A stretch of DNA of 64,000 nt from PALSA-1003 sp963741315 (GTDB taxonomy: Bacteria; Pseudomonadota; Gammaproteobacteria; Burkholderiales; Casimicrobiaceae), in the NCBI GenBank assembly GCA_963741315.1, contig CAVUHK010000004.1, positions 186,001 to 250,000 of the forward strand, read 5' to 3'. Both the position numbers and the translations under genes were made by a program. Below, piece by piece: positions 7,852-16,627 of this stretch (positions are counted from its first letter, which is position 1; each line of letters starts with the position of its first letter). The notes below the pieces were generated by a model. It did not search any database, had not been told where the DNA came from, and saw only the letters and a program-made list of their open reading frames with translations.

Positions 7852-8799
7852 CTAGCTGAGCTCGGATGGATGGACGACCGCGGTTCCGAGCTTGCCCACG
7901 ACGACGCCCGCCGCCTGGTTGGCGATGCGCACCGCACTGCCGAGATCGGCGCGCGCGCCCAGCAGCACGCCAAGGGTCGAGATGACCGTATCGCCGGCGC
8001 CGGACACGTCGTAGACCTCGCGCGCCTGCGCCGCGAAGTGCTGCGCGCCCTGGTCGGTGTAGAGCGACATGCCTTCTTCCGAGCGCGTGATCAACAGCGC
8101 GCCGATCGCCAAGTCGGCGCGCAGCGCCTGCGCCTTGGCGGCGAGTTCGGCTTCGGTGCGCCAGCTGCCCGCCACCTCGCGAAACTCGTTGCGATTGGGC
8201 GTGAGCAATGTCGCGCCGCGATAACGCCCATAATCGTCACCTTTGGGGTCCACCAGTACTGGCGTGCCGCGCTCGCGTGCGCGCTCGATCATGCGTGCGA
8301 TGTGCGCAAGGCCACCCTTGCCGTAGTCGGAGAGCACTACCACATCGAAGTCCGGCAGCGAGCGCTCGAAGTCGGAGAGCTTCGCGTCGAGCGCTGCGTT
8401 CGACGGCATGGTCTCGAAATCGATGCGCAGGAGCTGCTGTTGTCGCCCGATGACGCGCAGCTTGACGGTCGTCGGCAACGTCGCGTCGCGATGCAGCGAC
8501 GTGCTGACGTGGTCCACGGCGAGCAGGCGCTCGAGCGAGCGGCCCGGCTCGTCGTCGCCAATGACGCTGATCAGCGACACCTTCGCCCCGAGCGCCGCGG
8601 CATTGCGCGCGACGTTGGCGGCGCCTCCGGGACGCTCGTCGGTGCGCGCAATCTTGACTACCGGCACCGGCGCTTCCGGCGAGATGCGTTCGACGTCGCC
8701 GAACCAGTAGCGATCCAGCATGACGTCGCCCACGATGAGCACGCGCGTAGTGCCGACCGCCGCCGCGAAGTCCGCGAAGCGTTTGCCCCCCGTGCTCAT
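7852..8799 (-). CDS. hldA: D-glycero-beta-D-manno-heptose-7-phosphate kinase
   Basis: This 315-residue PfkB-family kinase matches the kinase half of HldE/RfaE. MLDRYWFGDVERISPEAPVPVV and RPGGAANVARN lie near the N-terminus and DVSGAGDTVISTLG, with the catalytic aspartate, near residue 250. It phosphorylates heptose-7-phosphate at C1 for ADP-heptose and LPS inner-core synthesis. The adenylyltransferase half is absent and must be separate. The ATG overlaps the ugd stop by one base (TGATG). Longer in-frame extensions are antisense to nothing useful and are rejected. Confidence 0.95.
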   Translation of the reverse strand: MSTGGKRFADFAAAVGTTRVLIVGDVMLDRYWFGDVERISPEAPVPVVKIARTDERPGGAANVARNAAALGAKVSLISVIGDDEPGRSLERLLAVDHVSTSLHRDATLPTTVKLRVIGRQQQLLRIDFETMPSNAALDAKLSDFERSLPDFDVVVLSDYGKGGLAHIARMIERARERGTPVLVDPKGDDYGRYRGATLLTPNRNEFREVAGSWRTEAELAAKAQALRADLAIGALLITRSEEGMSLYTDQGAQHFAAQAREVYDVSGAGDTVISTLGVLLGARADLGSAVRIANQAAGVVVGKLGTAVVHPSELS

Positions 8800-10841
8800 C
8801 AGCGGCGCCCTATGCCGAAGTATTCGATGCCCGCGTCGCGCACGTGCTGCGGATTGAACAAATTGCGCCCGTCGAAGAGCAGTGGCTGGCGCAGCGAGCC
8901 CTTGAGCACCGCAAAATCCGGGCTCTGGAATTCCTGCCATTCGGTCACCACCACCAGCGCGTCGGCGCCGACGACCGCGGCCAGCGGCGACGCTGCGTAG
9001 CTCAGCGCCGGCGCATCGCCGAAGACCCGCTTGGCCTCGTCGATGGCGATGGGATCGTAGGCGCAGACGCTGGCGCCGCGTTCGATCAGCGCATCCACGA
9101 TCGCCCGCGATGGCGCCTCGCGCATGTCGTCGGTATTGGGCTTGAAAGCCAGGCCCCACAATGCGAAGTGCTTGCCGGACAGGTCGTTGCCGAGACGCGC
9201 AGTGATCTTATCGACCAGCCGCAGCTTTTGCGCCTCGTTGACCGCCTCGACCGCGGCGAGGATCTGCAGCGGTCGTCCGTGCTGGCGCGCGGTCGCCTGC
9301 AACGCCTTCACGTCCTTGGGAAAGCACGAGCCGCCGTAGCCGGCTCCCGGATAGAGGAACCGGTAGCCGATGCGCGGATCCGAACCGATGCCCTTGCGCA
9401 CATGCTCGACGTCGGCGTCGAGTTCCTCGGCGAGGTTGGCGAGTTCGTTCATGAACGAGATGCGCGTCGCCAGCATGGCGTTGGCCGCGTACTTCGTGAG
9501 TTCCGCGGAGCGAACATCCATCACCAGCAGGCGCTCGTGATTGCGCTGGAACGGCGCATACACCTCGCGCAACAGGCCGATCGCGCGTTGATCGTCGGCG
9601 CCGATCACCACGCGGTCCGGCTTCATGAAATCCTCCACCGCCGCGCCCTCCTTGAGGAATTCGGGGTTCGACGTGACCGCGAAGGGAATCTTCACGTTGC
9701 GCGCCGCGAGCGCGCTGGCGATGGTGGCGCGTACGCGATCGGCAGTGCCGACCGGCACCGTGGACTTGTCGACGATCACCTTGTAGTCGGTCATGCGCGC
9801 GCCGATGGTGCTCGCCGCGGCAATGACGTAGCGCATGTCGGCAGAGCCGTCCTCGTCGGGCGGCGTGCCGACGGCAATGAACTGAAGCATGCCGTGCGCG
9901 ACCGCGGCGTCGATGTCGGTCGTGAAGTGCAGGCGTCCGGCCTTTACGTTGCGCGCGATCATCTCCGGCAGGCCCGGTTCGTGGATGGGCACGCCTCCCC
10001 CCTGGAGGATCGCGATCCGCCGCGCGTCGACGTCGACGCAGAGCACGTCGTTGCCGACTTCGGCGAAGCACGCGCCGGTCACCAGGCCCACGTAACCGGC
10101 ACCGATCATGGTGATCTTCATGCGCGGAACCCCGAGCGAGGCGTTGATGTCGCGCAGCGCGCGCAGCGGATCGGGAGCGGCGGTGATCGCACGCCCGATG
10201 ACCAGATAGTCGGCACCGGCGGCGATTGCCGCTTCGGGCGTCATGACGCGAACCTGGTCGTTGAGCGTCGCTCCTGTTGGGCGGATGCCGGGGGTCACGA
10301 GCTTGAAGCCCTTGCCGCAGGCAGCGTGGATCATCTCAACTTCACGCGCGGAGCACACCACGCCGTCGAGGCCGCTCGCCTGTGCGAGCCGCGCCAGCCG
10401 CAATACCTGCTCCTCGGCGGACCCGCTGACACCCGTCGCAGCCAGATCGCTCGCGTCCAGACTGGTGAGCAAGGTGACTCCAATGAGCAGCGGACGCGGC
10501 CGCCCCAGCGCCGCCGCTGTCTTCGCCACCGAATCGCGCGCCGCCATCAGCATTGCGCTGCCACCCGCCACATGCACGTTCAACATCCACACCCCGAGCC
10601 GCGTCGCAGCGGCACAGGCCCCGGCGACGGTATTGGGGATGTCGTGGTACTTCAGGTCGAGGAAGACGCGAAAGCCCTTGCGCACGAGTTCGTGCACGAT
10701 GGCGGTCCCGGCCGCGGTGAACAGCTCCTTGCCCACCTTGACCGCGCATGCGGTCGGATCGAGCCGCGAAGCGAGACCGACGGCACTTTCCATGTCGGGA
10801 AAATCGAGCGCGACGATGATTCGCGGATTGCCGGTGGTCAC
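8799..10841 (-). CDS. pyrF-ugd: Orotidine-5'-phosphate decarboxylase joined in frame to UDP-glucose 6-dehydrogenase
   Basis: One uninterrupted 680-codon frame covers two enzymes. Residues 1-240 are PyrF (ALDFPD at the start, catalytic DLKYHDIPN near 62, phosphate-site VTPGIRP near 182), which converts OMP to UMP. Residues 241-680 are Ugd: NAD-binding MIGAGYVGLVTG, the cysteine motif PGAGYGGSCFPKD, and WGLAFKPNTDDMREAPS. It oxidises UDP-glucose to UDP-glucuronate. Ugd keeps its own ATG at 10121. Removing one G from the GGGG run at 10130-10133 would end PyrF at a TGA overlapping this ATG, the usual ATGA arrangement here. It is therefore either a real fusion or a one-base indel. Confidence 0.9.
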   Translation of the reverse strand: MTTGNPRIIVALDFPDMESAVGLASRLDPTACAVKVGKELFTAAGTAIVHELVRKGFRVFLDLKYHDIPNTVAGACAAATRLGVWMLNVHVAGGSAMLMAARDSVAKTAAALGRPRPLLIGVTLLTSLDASDLAATGVSGSAEEQVLRLARLAQASGLDGVVCSAREVEMIHAACGKGFKLVTPGIRPTGATLNDQVRVMTPEAAIAAGADYLVIGRAITAAPDPLRALRDINASLGVPRMKITMIGAGYVGLVTGACFAEVGNDVLCVDVDARRIAILQGGGVPIHEPGLPEMIARNVKAGRLHFTTDIDAAVAHGMLQFIAVGTPPDEDGSADMRYVIAAASTIGARMTDYKVIVDKSTVPVGTADRVRATIASALAARNVKIPFAVTSNPEFLKEGAAVEDFMKPDRVVIGADDQRAIGLLREVYAPFQRNHERLLVMDVRSAELTKYAANAMLATRISFMNELANLAEELDADVEHVRKGIGSDPRIGYRFLYPGAGYGGSCFPKDVKALQATARQHGRPLQILAAVEAVNEAQKLRLVDKITARLGNDLSGKHFALWGLAFKPNTDDMREAPSRAIVDALIERGASVCAYDPIAIDEAKRVFGDAPALSYAASPLAAVVGADALVVVTEWQEFQSPDFAVLKGSLRQPLLFDGRNLFNPQHVRDAGIEYFGIGRR

Positions 10842-10886
10842 GCTGTGTCCTTGTATGAATTGCGTTGGTTAGTCATGCCGCGGATT

Positions 10887-12065
10887 TCAGGCAAATCCAT
10901 CCGGCGTTTCGGTTCGGCGCGGCGAATACGTTTCCCACTTGCCGCAGCCCGGACAGCGCCAGTAATACTGCTTGGCGCGAAAGCCGCATTGCTCGCAGCG
11001 ATACATGCCCAGGCGCTTGATATGCTGGCCGACGAGATTCTTGACCAGCTCGAGATCGGTGCGCCGGTCGGCCGGCGCCGCCATCAGTTGCGCCTCGAGC
11101 AGCTTGTCCAGCCCGAGCAGCGTCGGGTTGCGCGTCAGCTCTTCCTTGATCAGCTGGGTGGCAGCTTCGGCGCCTTCCTGCGCAAGGATCTGGTTGAACA
11201 GCGTGGTCAGCAGGTCCAGCGACGGGTATTGGTCTTCGTAACTGCGCAGCACGCGGATGCCCTGTCCCGGATCGCCGATCTTCCGGTAGCCCTCGGCGAG
11301 CCGATCGGCGACCAGGCCGAGAAAAGCAGGATTCTGCGACTCGACGCGCTGCCACGCGTTGATCGCGGCCTGCGAGTTGCCCTGTTGCGACTCGATGTCG
11401 CCGAGCAGGATCGTGGCGCGGGTGCACAGCTTATATTCGGCGAGCGCCTGGTCGACGCCGGCGCGCGCCTCGTCGAATTGCGAACGCAGCAGCGCATTCT
11501 GCGCAAGCTCGCAGTAGTAGTGCGCGATTTCCTTGAAGTACGGGCGCTTGGCCAGCGCCTCCATGCGCCGCGTCACGGTGATCGCCTTCTGCCAGTCCTT
11601 TTCCTGCTCGTAGATCTGCAGCAGGAAGCCCTGCGACTGGAGTTCGAACGGACTGCCGTCGAGCTTGGTGAACAGCTCTTCCGCGCGATCGAGCAGGCCG
11701 GCGCGGTGAAAGTCCTGGCCGAGTTCGAACGACGCGACCTGGCGCTTGTCGTCGGGCAGGTCAGCCCGGTCGAGCAGGTTCTGGTGCATGCGGATCGCGC
11801 GATCGATCTCGCCCTGGCGACGGAACAGGTTGCCGAGCGCGAAATGCAGGTCGATCGTCTGCGGATCGACCTTCACGACCTCGATGAACGACTCGATCGC
11901 CTTGTCAGGCTGCTCGTTGAGCAGGAAGTTCAGGCCTCGAAAGTACGACAACGGCAGCGCGCGCGACTCGCGCAACAGATGCTTGATGTCGATGCGCGCG
12001 GCGATCCAGCCCAGGGCGAAGAACAGCGCGGGGATCGGCAGCAGCCACCATAGTTCGAAATCCAT
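10887..12065 (-). CDS. lapB: Lipopolysaccharide assembly protein B (LapB/YciM)
   Basis: This 392-residue protein has an N-terminal membrane anchor (WWLLPIPALFFALGWIAAR), a series of TPR repeats through residues ~35-340, and a C-terminal rubredoxin-like metal site made by CEQCG and CPGCGKW. LapB tunes LpxC turnover through FtsH and so balances LPS against phospholipid. It follows lapA by 13 nt and precedes pyrF-ugd-hldA, linking it to envelope sugar synthesis. Confidence 0.95.
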   Translation of the reverse strand: MDFELWWLLPIPALFFALGWIAARIDIKHLLRESRALPLSYFRGLNFLLNEQPDKAIESFIEVVKVDPQTIDLHFALGNLFRRQGEIDRAIRMHQNLLDRADLPDDKRQVASFELGQDFHRAGLLDRAEELFTKLDGSPFELQSQGFLLQIYEQEKDWQKAITVTRRMEALAKRPYFKEIAHYYCELAQNALLRSQFDEARAGVDQALAEYKLCTRATILLGDIESQQGNSQAAINAWQRVESQNPAFLGLVADRLAEGYRKIGDPGQGIRVLRSYEDQYPSLDLLTTLFNQILAQEGAEAATQLIKEELTRNPTLLGLDKLLEAQLMAAPADRRTDLELVKNLVGQHIKRLGMYRCEQCGFRAKQYYWRCPGCGKWETYSPRRTETPDGFA

Positions 12066-12078
12066 CGTTTGCGCGTTC

Positions 12079-12366
12079 TCAGCCGGCGAGTCGATCCGGC
12101 GGCCCGGGCGGTGTCACCGTCACGTGCTTGGCATGTTCGCGGCGCAGGCGGTTGAGCTGGCGCCTGAGTCGCGCCGCGCGAAACGCGCCGACCAGCAGCC
12201 CGGAGGTCACGCCGACCGCAAATACCACCAGCAGCAGCACGATGAGCGGCGTTTCCCACGTGGCCCAGGTGTAGAAGCGCAACTTGACCATCTCCGCGTT
12301 CTGCAGCGACAGCAGCAACAGAAAGACGAAGGCAGCGACGCCGAAGATCCAGCGAACGATAGTCAT
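12079..12366 (-). CDS. lapA: Lipopolysaccharide assembly protein A (LapA, DUF1049)
   Basis: This 95-residue inner-membrane protein has two helices: the first ends in the family signature SLQNAEMVKLRFYTW, and the second is PLIVLLLVVFAVGVTSG. A basic RLRRQLNRLRREH tail follows. Size and architecture match LapA/YciS, the partner of LapB. A terminator-like hairpin upstream separates it from ihfB. Confidence 0.92.
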   Translation of the reverse strand: MTIVRWIFGVAAFVFLLLLSLQNAEMVKLRFYTWATWETPLIVLLLVVFAVGVTSGLLVGAFRAARLRRQLNRLRREHAKHVTVTPPGPPDRLAG

Positions 12367-12440
12367 CGGATTGGTCGGCCTCCTTGTGCCCAGGCGAGAA
12401 CGCGCTCGAACGGTGCTGCTCTCGGTGCCGCCGCGCCCAA

Positions 12441-12478
12441 TAGAAAGGGCGGCATTACCGCGAATGATAATGCCGCCC
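12441..12478 (-). terminator. Rho-independent terminator after ihfB
   Basis: On the minus strand GGGCGGCATTA and TAATGCCGCCC form a perfect 11-bp stem with a 10-nt loop, followed by TTTCTATT. It lies 14 nt beyond the ihfB stop and before lapA. It should end much of the rpsA-ihfB transcript and make lapA-lapB partly independent. Confidence 0.7.
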
Positions 12479-12492
12479 GATCAGCGTGACCA

Positions 12493-12792
12493 TCAACTCT
12501 TCTTCAGTTCCTTGAAATCGACTCGCTCGCGCAATTCCTTGCCCGCCTTGAAATGCGGGACATGCTTCTCCGGCACTTGCACGCGCTCTCCCGACTTGGG
12601 ATTGCGCCCCGTCCGCGGCGGCCGGTAATTGAGCCCGAAGCTGCCGAAACCGCGGATCTCGATGCGTTCCCCCTTGGCCAGGCTTTCGCCCATGGCGTCG
12701 AGGATCATCTTGACCGCGAGTTCGGCATCCTTGGCCACCAACTGCGGGAACTGCGCCGCCAAGCGGTCGATCAGCTCCGATTTGGTCATCAC
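12493..12792 (-). CDS. ihfB: Integration host factor beta subunit
   Basis: This 99-residue DNABII protein starts MTKSELIDRLA and contains GERIEIRGFGSFGL and the DNA-contacting RPPRTGRNPKSGE arm. Together with IhfA it would bend DNA sharply. It follows rpsA by 8 nt, the normal rpsA-ihfB pairing. The second Met (MTKS) is the more usual start. Confidence 0.97.
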   Translation of the reverse strand: MMTKSELIDRLAAQFPQLVAKDAELAVKMILDAMGESLAKGERIEIRGFGSFGLNYRPPRTGRNPKSGERVQVPEKHVPHFKAGKELRERVDFKELKKS

Positions 12793-12800
12793 GGGCTCGC

Positions 12801-14522
12801 TTACCCTTGGCTCTTGTTGTCGAGTTTCGCCTTCAGCAGCGCGCCCAGGTTGGTCGTGCCGGCGCTTGCGCCCGAGTTTTCCGAGCTCATGCGCTGCATC
12901 GCCTCCGTCTCGTCGGCGCTATCCTTGGCCTTGATCGACAGGTTGATCGAGCGATTCTTGCGATCGATGTTGATGATCATCGCCGACACCGCGTCACCTT
13001 CCTTCAGGTGCGAGCGAATGTCCTCGACGCGGTCGCGCGCGACTTCGGACGCGCGAAGGTAACCCTCGACGTCGCCATCGAGCACGATGACCGCACCCTT
13101 GCCGTCGAGCGACTTGACCGTGCCGTTGACGACGGTGCCCTTGTCGTGGACCGCGACGTAGTTGGAGAACGGATCGCCGTCCATCTGCTTGATGCCCAGC
13201 GAAATGCGCTCGCGCTCGACGTCGATCGCCAGCACCACCGCTTCGACCTCCTGACCCTTGCGGTAATCGCGGACCGCGGCTTCGCCGGTGAGCGACCACG
13301 ACAGGTCGGACAGGTGCACCAGGCCATCGATGCCGCCGGGCAGACCGATGAAGACGCCGAAGTCGGTGATCGACTTGATCAGGCCCTTCACCTTGTCGCC
13401 CTTCTTGTGGTTGATCGCGAACTCGTCCCACGGGTTGGGCATGCACTGCTTCATGCCCAGCGAGATGCGGCGACGTTCTTCGTCGATTTCCAGGATCATC
13501 ACTTCGACTTCGTCGCCCAACTGCACGACCTTGGTCGGATGGATGTTCTTGTTGGTCCAGTCCATTTCGGACACGTGCACCAGGCCTTCGATGCCCTGCT
13601 CGATCTCGACGAACGCGCCGTAGTCGGTGAGGTTGGTGACCTTGCCGAACAGGCGCGTGCCGGTCGGGTAACGGCGCGACAGGCCTACCCACGGATCTTC
13701 GCCCAGCTGCTTCATGCCCAGCGAGACGCGGTTCTTTTCCTGGTCGAACTTGAGCACCTTGGCAGTCACCTCGTCGCCGACCGCGAGCACTTCCGACGGG
13801 TGCTTGACGCGACGCCATGCAAGGTCGGTGATGTGCAGCAGGCCATCGATGCCACCCAGGTCGACGAACGCGCCGTAGTCGGTGATGTTCTTGACGATGC
13901 CCTTGACGACCGCGCCTTCCTGCAGCGTCTTGAGCAGTTCTTCGCGCTCCGCACCCTGGCTCGCTTCGAGCACGGCACGGCGCGACACGACCACGTTGTT
14001 GCGCTTGCGGTCGAGCTTGATGACCTTGAATTCGAGCGACTTGAATTCGTACGGCGAAGTGTCCTTGACCGGCCGGATGTCGACCAGCGAACCCGGCAGG
14101 AACGCCCTGATGCCGTTGACCATGACGGTAAGGCCGCCCTTGACCTTGCCACTGACCATGCCGGACACGATCGTGCCTTGCTCCATGGCGGCTTCCAGGT
14201 CGTGCCAGGCCTTGAGGCGCTTGGCCTTGTCGCGCGACAGGCGCGTCTCGCCATAGCCGTCTTCGAGCGCTTCGATCGCGACCGTGACGAAATCGCCGGC
14301 CTTGACTTCGACTTCGCCCTTGTCGTTCTTGAATTCCTCGATGGGGATGAAGCTTTCGGACTTGAGTCCCGCGTTGACGACGACGATATTGAAATCGACC
14401 CGCGTCACTTCGGCGGTGATCAGTTCTCCCTGACGCATCTCCTGCCGCGCGAGCGATTCCTCGAACAGGGCGGCAAAGTTTTCCTTCATCGGGCTGGCTT
14501 GTTCGGTGATGGCGGTTGCCAT
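12801..14522 (-). CDS. rpsA: 30S ribosomal protein S1
   Basis: I choose the ATG at 14522 (573 aa); an in-frame extension to 14555 looks spurious, and the family often begins near MKENFAALFEESL (14489). Six S1 RNA-binding repeats can be followed by their GLVHxS/DYGAFVD-type motifs (for example DYGAFVDLGGIDGLLHITD and DFGVFIGLPGGIDGLVHLS). S1 unfolds mRNA on the 30S subunit. The cmk-rpsA-ihfB order is conserved in proteobacteria. Confidence 0.97.
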   Translation of the reverse strand: MATAITEQASPMKENFAALFEESLARQEMRQGELITAEVTRVDFNIVVVNAGLKSESFIPIEEFKNDKGEVEVKAGDFVTVAIEALEDGYGETRLSRDKAKRLKAWHDLEAAMEQGTIVSGMVSGKVKGGLTVMVNGIRAFLPGSLVDIRPVKDTSPYEFKSLEFKVIKLDRKRNNVVVSRRAVLEASQGAEREELLKTLQEGAVVKGIVKNITDYGAFVDLGGIDGLLHITDLAWRRVKHPSEVLAVGDEVTAKVLKFDQEKNRVSLGMKQLGEDPWVGLSRRYPTGTRLFGKVTNLTDYGAFVEIEQGIEGLVHVSEMDWTNKNIHPTKVVQLGDEVEVMILEIDEERRRISLGMKQCMPNPWDEFAINHKKGDKVKGLIKSITDFGVFIGLPGGIDGLVHLSDLSWSLTGEAAVRDYRKGQEVEAVVLAIDVERERISLGIKQMDGDPFSNYVAVHDKGTVVNGTVKSLDGKGAVIVLDGDVEGYLRASEVARDRVEDIRSHLKEGDAVSAMIINIDRKNRSINLSIKAKDSADETEAMQRMSSENSGASAGTTNLGALLKAKLDNKSQG

Positions 14523-14663
14523 AAGTATCTGTATCCCAAGTTCTTCCGCCGCCACTGGCGCGGCTGCGGGTTAGATGATGAACCCGCCGTCCGGACTGTG
14601 TTGCGCCCGGTCGGCGGCCCTTGCTGCTGGCGAGACTCGCGCGGTGCGCGGGTTCTGCGTTTG

Positions 14664-15341
14664 CTACCGTTCGCCTGCAGCCAGAGCCCGGTATTGCCGG
14701 ACCACGGTGGCAATGGCTGCGTCGATCGTCAAATCGGTGGTATCCAGAACGACTGCATCGTCGGCAACCTTGAGCGGAGCTGCCGCACGGTTGCTGTCGC
14801 GCGCATCCCGTTCCCGGATGTCGCGCAAAAGACTGTCAAGTGTAACCGAGTTTCCTTTCATGATCAACTGGTTATACCGGCGCCTTGCCCGTTCCTCGGC
14901 GCTGGCCGTGACATAGGCCTTGAGCGTGGCGTCGGGAAAGACCACGGTGCCCATGTCGCGGCCCTCGGCGACCAGTCCCGGCGGGCGCCGGAAGCTGCGC
15001 TGCCAGTCGATCAGCGCCCCACGTACCCGGGGAAAGACGGCAACCCGTGAGGCCGCCACACCAACCGCTTCGGCGCGGATGGCCTCGGCAACGTCGGCCC
15101 CGTCGAGGCTTACGGCTCCGCCCTCGAATCTGGCGTCGAGCTGTCCGGCAGCGCCCGCCAGGGCCGCCTCGTCGTCGAGCGGGATCGACTCGCGCAGTGC
15201 CTTGAGGGCAACCAGTCGGTACAGCGCGCCGCTGTCGAGGTAGTGGAAGCCCAGAGCTTGTGCAACCCCCTGCGCCACCGTCCCCTTGCCCGACGCCGCC
15301 GGACCGTCGATCGCGACCACCGGCGGCGCGGCGACACTCAT
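14664..15341 (-). CDS. cmk: Cytidylate kinase
   Basis: This 225-residue kinase begins MSVAAPPVVAIDGPAASGKG, with the P-loop GPAASGKGT, then FHYLDSGALYR and the CMP-binding VAEGRDMGTVVFPDA. LID-region arginines lie in ERARRRYNQL. It phosphorylates CMP and dCMP. The ATG at 15341 overlaps the aroA stop as ATGA; the longer upstream frame is the aroA shadow. Confidence 0.97.
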   Translation of the reverse strand: MSVAAPPVVAIDGPAASGKGTVAQGVAQALGFHYLDSGALYRLVALKALRESIPLDDEAALAGAAGQLDARFEGGAVSLDGADVAEAIRAEAVGVAASRVAVFPRVRGALIDWQRSFRRPPGLVAEGRDMGTVVFPDATLKAYVTASAEERARRRYNQLIMKGNSVTLDSLLRDIRERDARDSNRAAAPLKVADDAVVLDTTDLTIDAAIATVVRQYRALAAGER

Positions 15342-16621
15342 TGCGCGAGCCTTGCGAATTCGCCGAAATAGCCGGGGAAGGTCTTGCGCACGCATTGCGG
15401 GTCGTTGATCCGTACGCCTACCGTGCCCAGCGACGCCAGCGAAAAGCACATCGCCATCCGATGGTCGTCGTAGGTGTCGATGGTTGCCGCGCGCAACGTC
15501 GCAGGCGGCGTGATGCGCAGCCAGTCCGCACCCTCCTCGACGTCCGCACCGAGCTTGCGCAACTCGGTCGCCATCGCCGCGATCCTGTCGGTCTCCTTGA
15601 CCCGCCAGCTGCCGATGTTGCGCAACGTGGTCGCGCCCTTAGCGAACAGCGCCACCACGGCAGCGGTCATGGCCGCATCCGGGATCATGGTTGCGTCGAG
15701 GTCGATGCCGCGTAGCGGTTCGCCGCTCGCGGCTTCGATCCAATCGTCTCCACGGGTGATCCGCGCGCCCATGGTGGCGAGCGTGTCGGCAAACGCGACG
15801 TCGCCCTGGATGCTGGCGCGACCGACGCCCTGGACCCGTACCGGCCCGCCACCGATCGTACCCGCGGCGAGGAAGTAAGACGCCGACGACGCGTCTCCTT
15901 CGACCGCGATCGTTCCCGGGCTGCGGTAGCTCGCTGTCGCAGGCAAGTCGAATTGCTTCCAGTAACGCTGCGCGACGTCGACGCCGAAGCGCTGCATCAG
16001 ATTGAGCGTGATCGCAACATACGGCTGCGAAATCAGTTCGCCGATCACGTCGATGCGCGTGCCTCCGCTGACCAGCGGCAGCGCCATCAGCAGCGCCGAC
16101 AAAAACTGGCTGGAAACGTCACCGCGCACGGCGACGCTGCCCCCGGACCGAATTTTTCCCTGGCCTATCGCCAGCGGCGGATAACCCTCATTGCCGGTGT
16201 AGCGGACGATTGCGCCAAGCGAGCGCAGCGCGTCGACCAGGTCGCCGATCGGCCGCTCGTGCATGCGCGGCACGCCCGACAACGCATATTCGCCACCGGC
16301 AAGTGCCAGCGCGGCGGTCAGCGGTCGAAATGCCGTGCCCGCGTTGCCGAGGAACAATTCTGCGTGCCTGACCGGAAATGCGCCTGCCGTGCCGTGCACC
16401 TGAAAATCGCGCGCTTCGCCCGCCTGGTCGATGCGCACGCCCAGCAGGCGCAGCGCATCGAGCATCCGGTCGACATCGTCAGCGTCGAGCAGCCCGGTCA
16501 CGCGGGTAGTGCCACGCGCCAGCGCTGCGAGGAGCAGCGTGCGATTGGAGATGCTCTTCGAACCCGGGAGCCGCACGACACCGGCAACGCGCGCAACGGG
16601 CGGCAAGTCGAGGAATTCCAT
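15338..16621 (-). CDS. aroA: 3-phosphoshikimate 1-carboxyvinyltransferase (EPSP synthase)
   Basis: This 427-residue enzyme has LPGSKSISNRTLLLAAL at the N-terminus, the class I motif LGNAGTAFRPL near residue 90, catalytic DATMIPDAAMT and RVKETDRIAAM near residue 340. It adds enolpyruvate to shikimate-3-phosphate. GNAGTAFRPL is the glyphosate-sensitive class form. It sits in tyrA-aroA-cmk with short spacing. Confidence 0.97.
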   Translation of the reverse strand: MEFLDLPPVARVAGVVRLPGSKSISNRTLLLAALARGTTRVTGLLDADDVDRMLDALRLLGVRIDQAGEARDFQVHGTAGAFPVRHAELFLGNAGTAFRPLTAALALAGGEYALSGVPRMHERPIGDLVDALRSLGAIVRYTGNEGYPPLAIGQGKIRSGGSVAVRGDVSSQFLSALLMALPLVSGGTRIDVIGELISQPYVAITLNLMQRFGVDVAQRYWKQFDLPATASYRSPGTIAVEGDASSASYFLAAGTIGGGPVRVQGVGRASIQGDVAFADTLATMGARITRGDDWIEAASGEPLRGIDLDATMIPDAAMTAAVVALFAKGATTLRNIGSWRVKETDRIAAMATELRKLGADVEEGADWLRITPPATLRAATIDTYDDHRMAMCFSLASLGTVGVRINDPQCVRKTFPGYFGEFARLAQ

Positions 16622-16627
16622 CGTTGG

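Noticed and set aside
8844..12053. A 1069-codon plus-strand frame opposite ugd, pyrF and lapB
   Set aside because: Composition and lack of motifs show it is a high-GC antisense shadow; the minus-strand enzymes are unmistakable.
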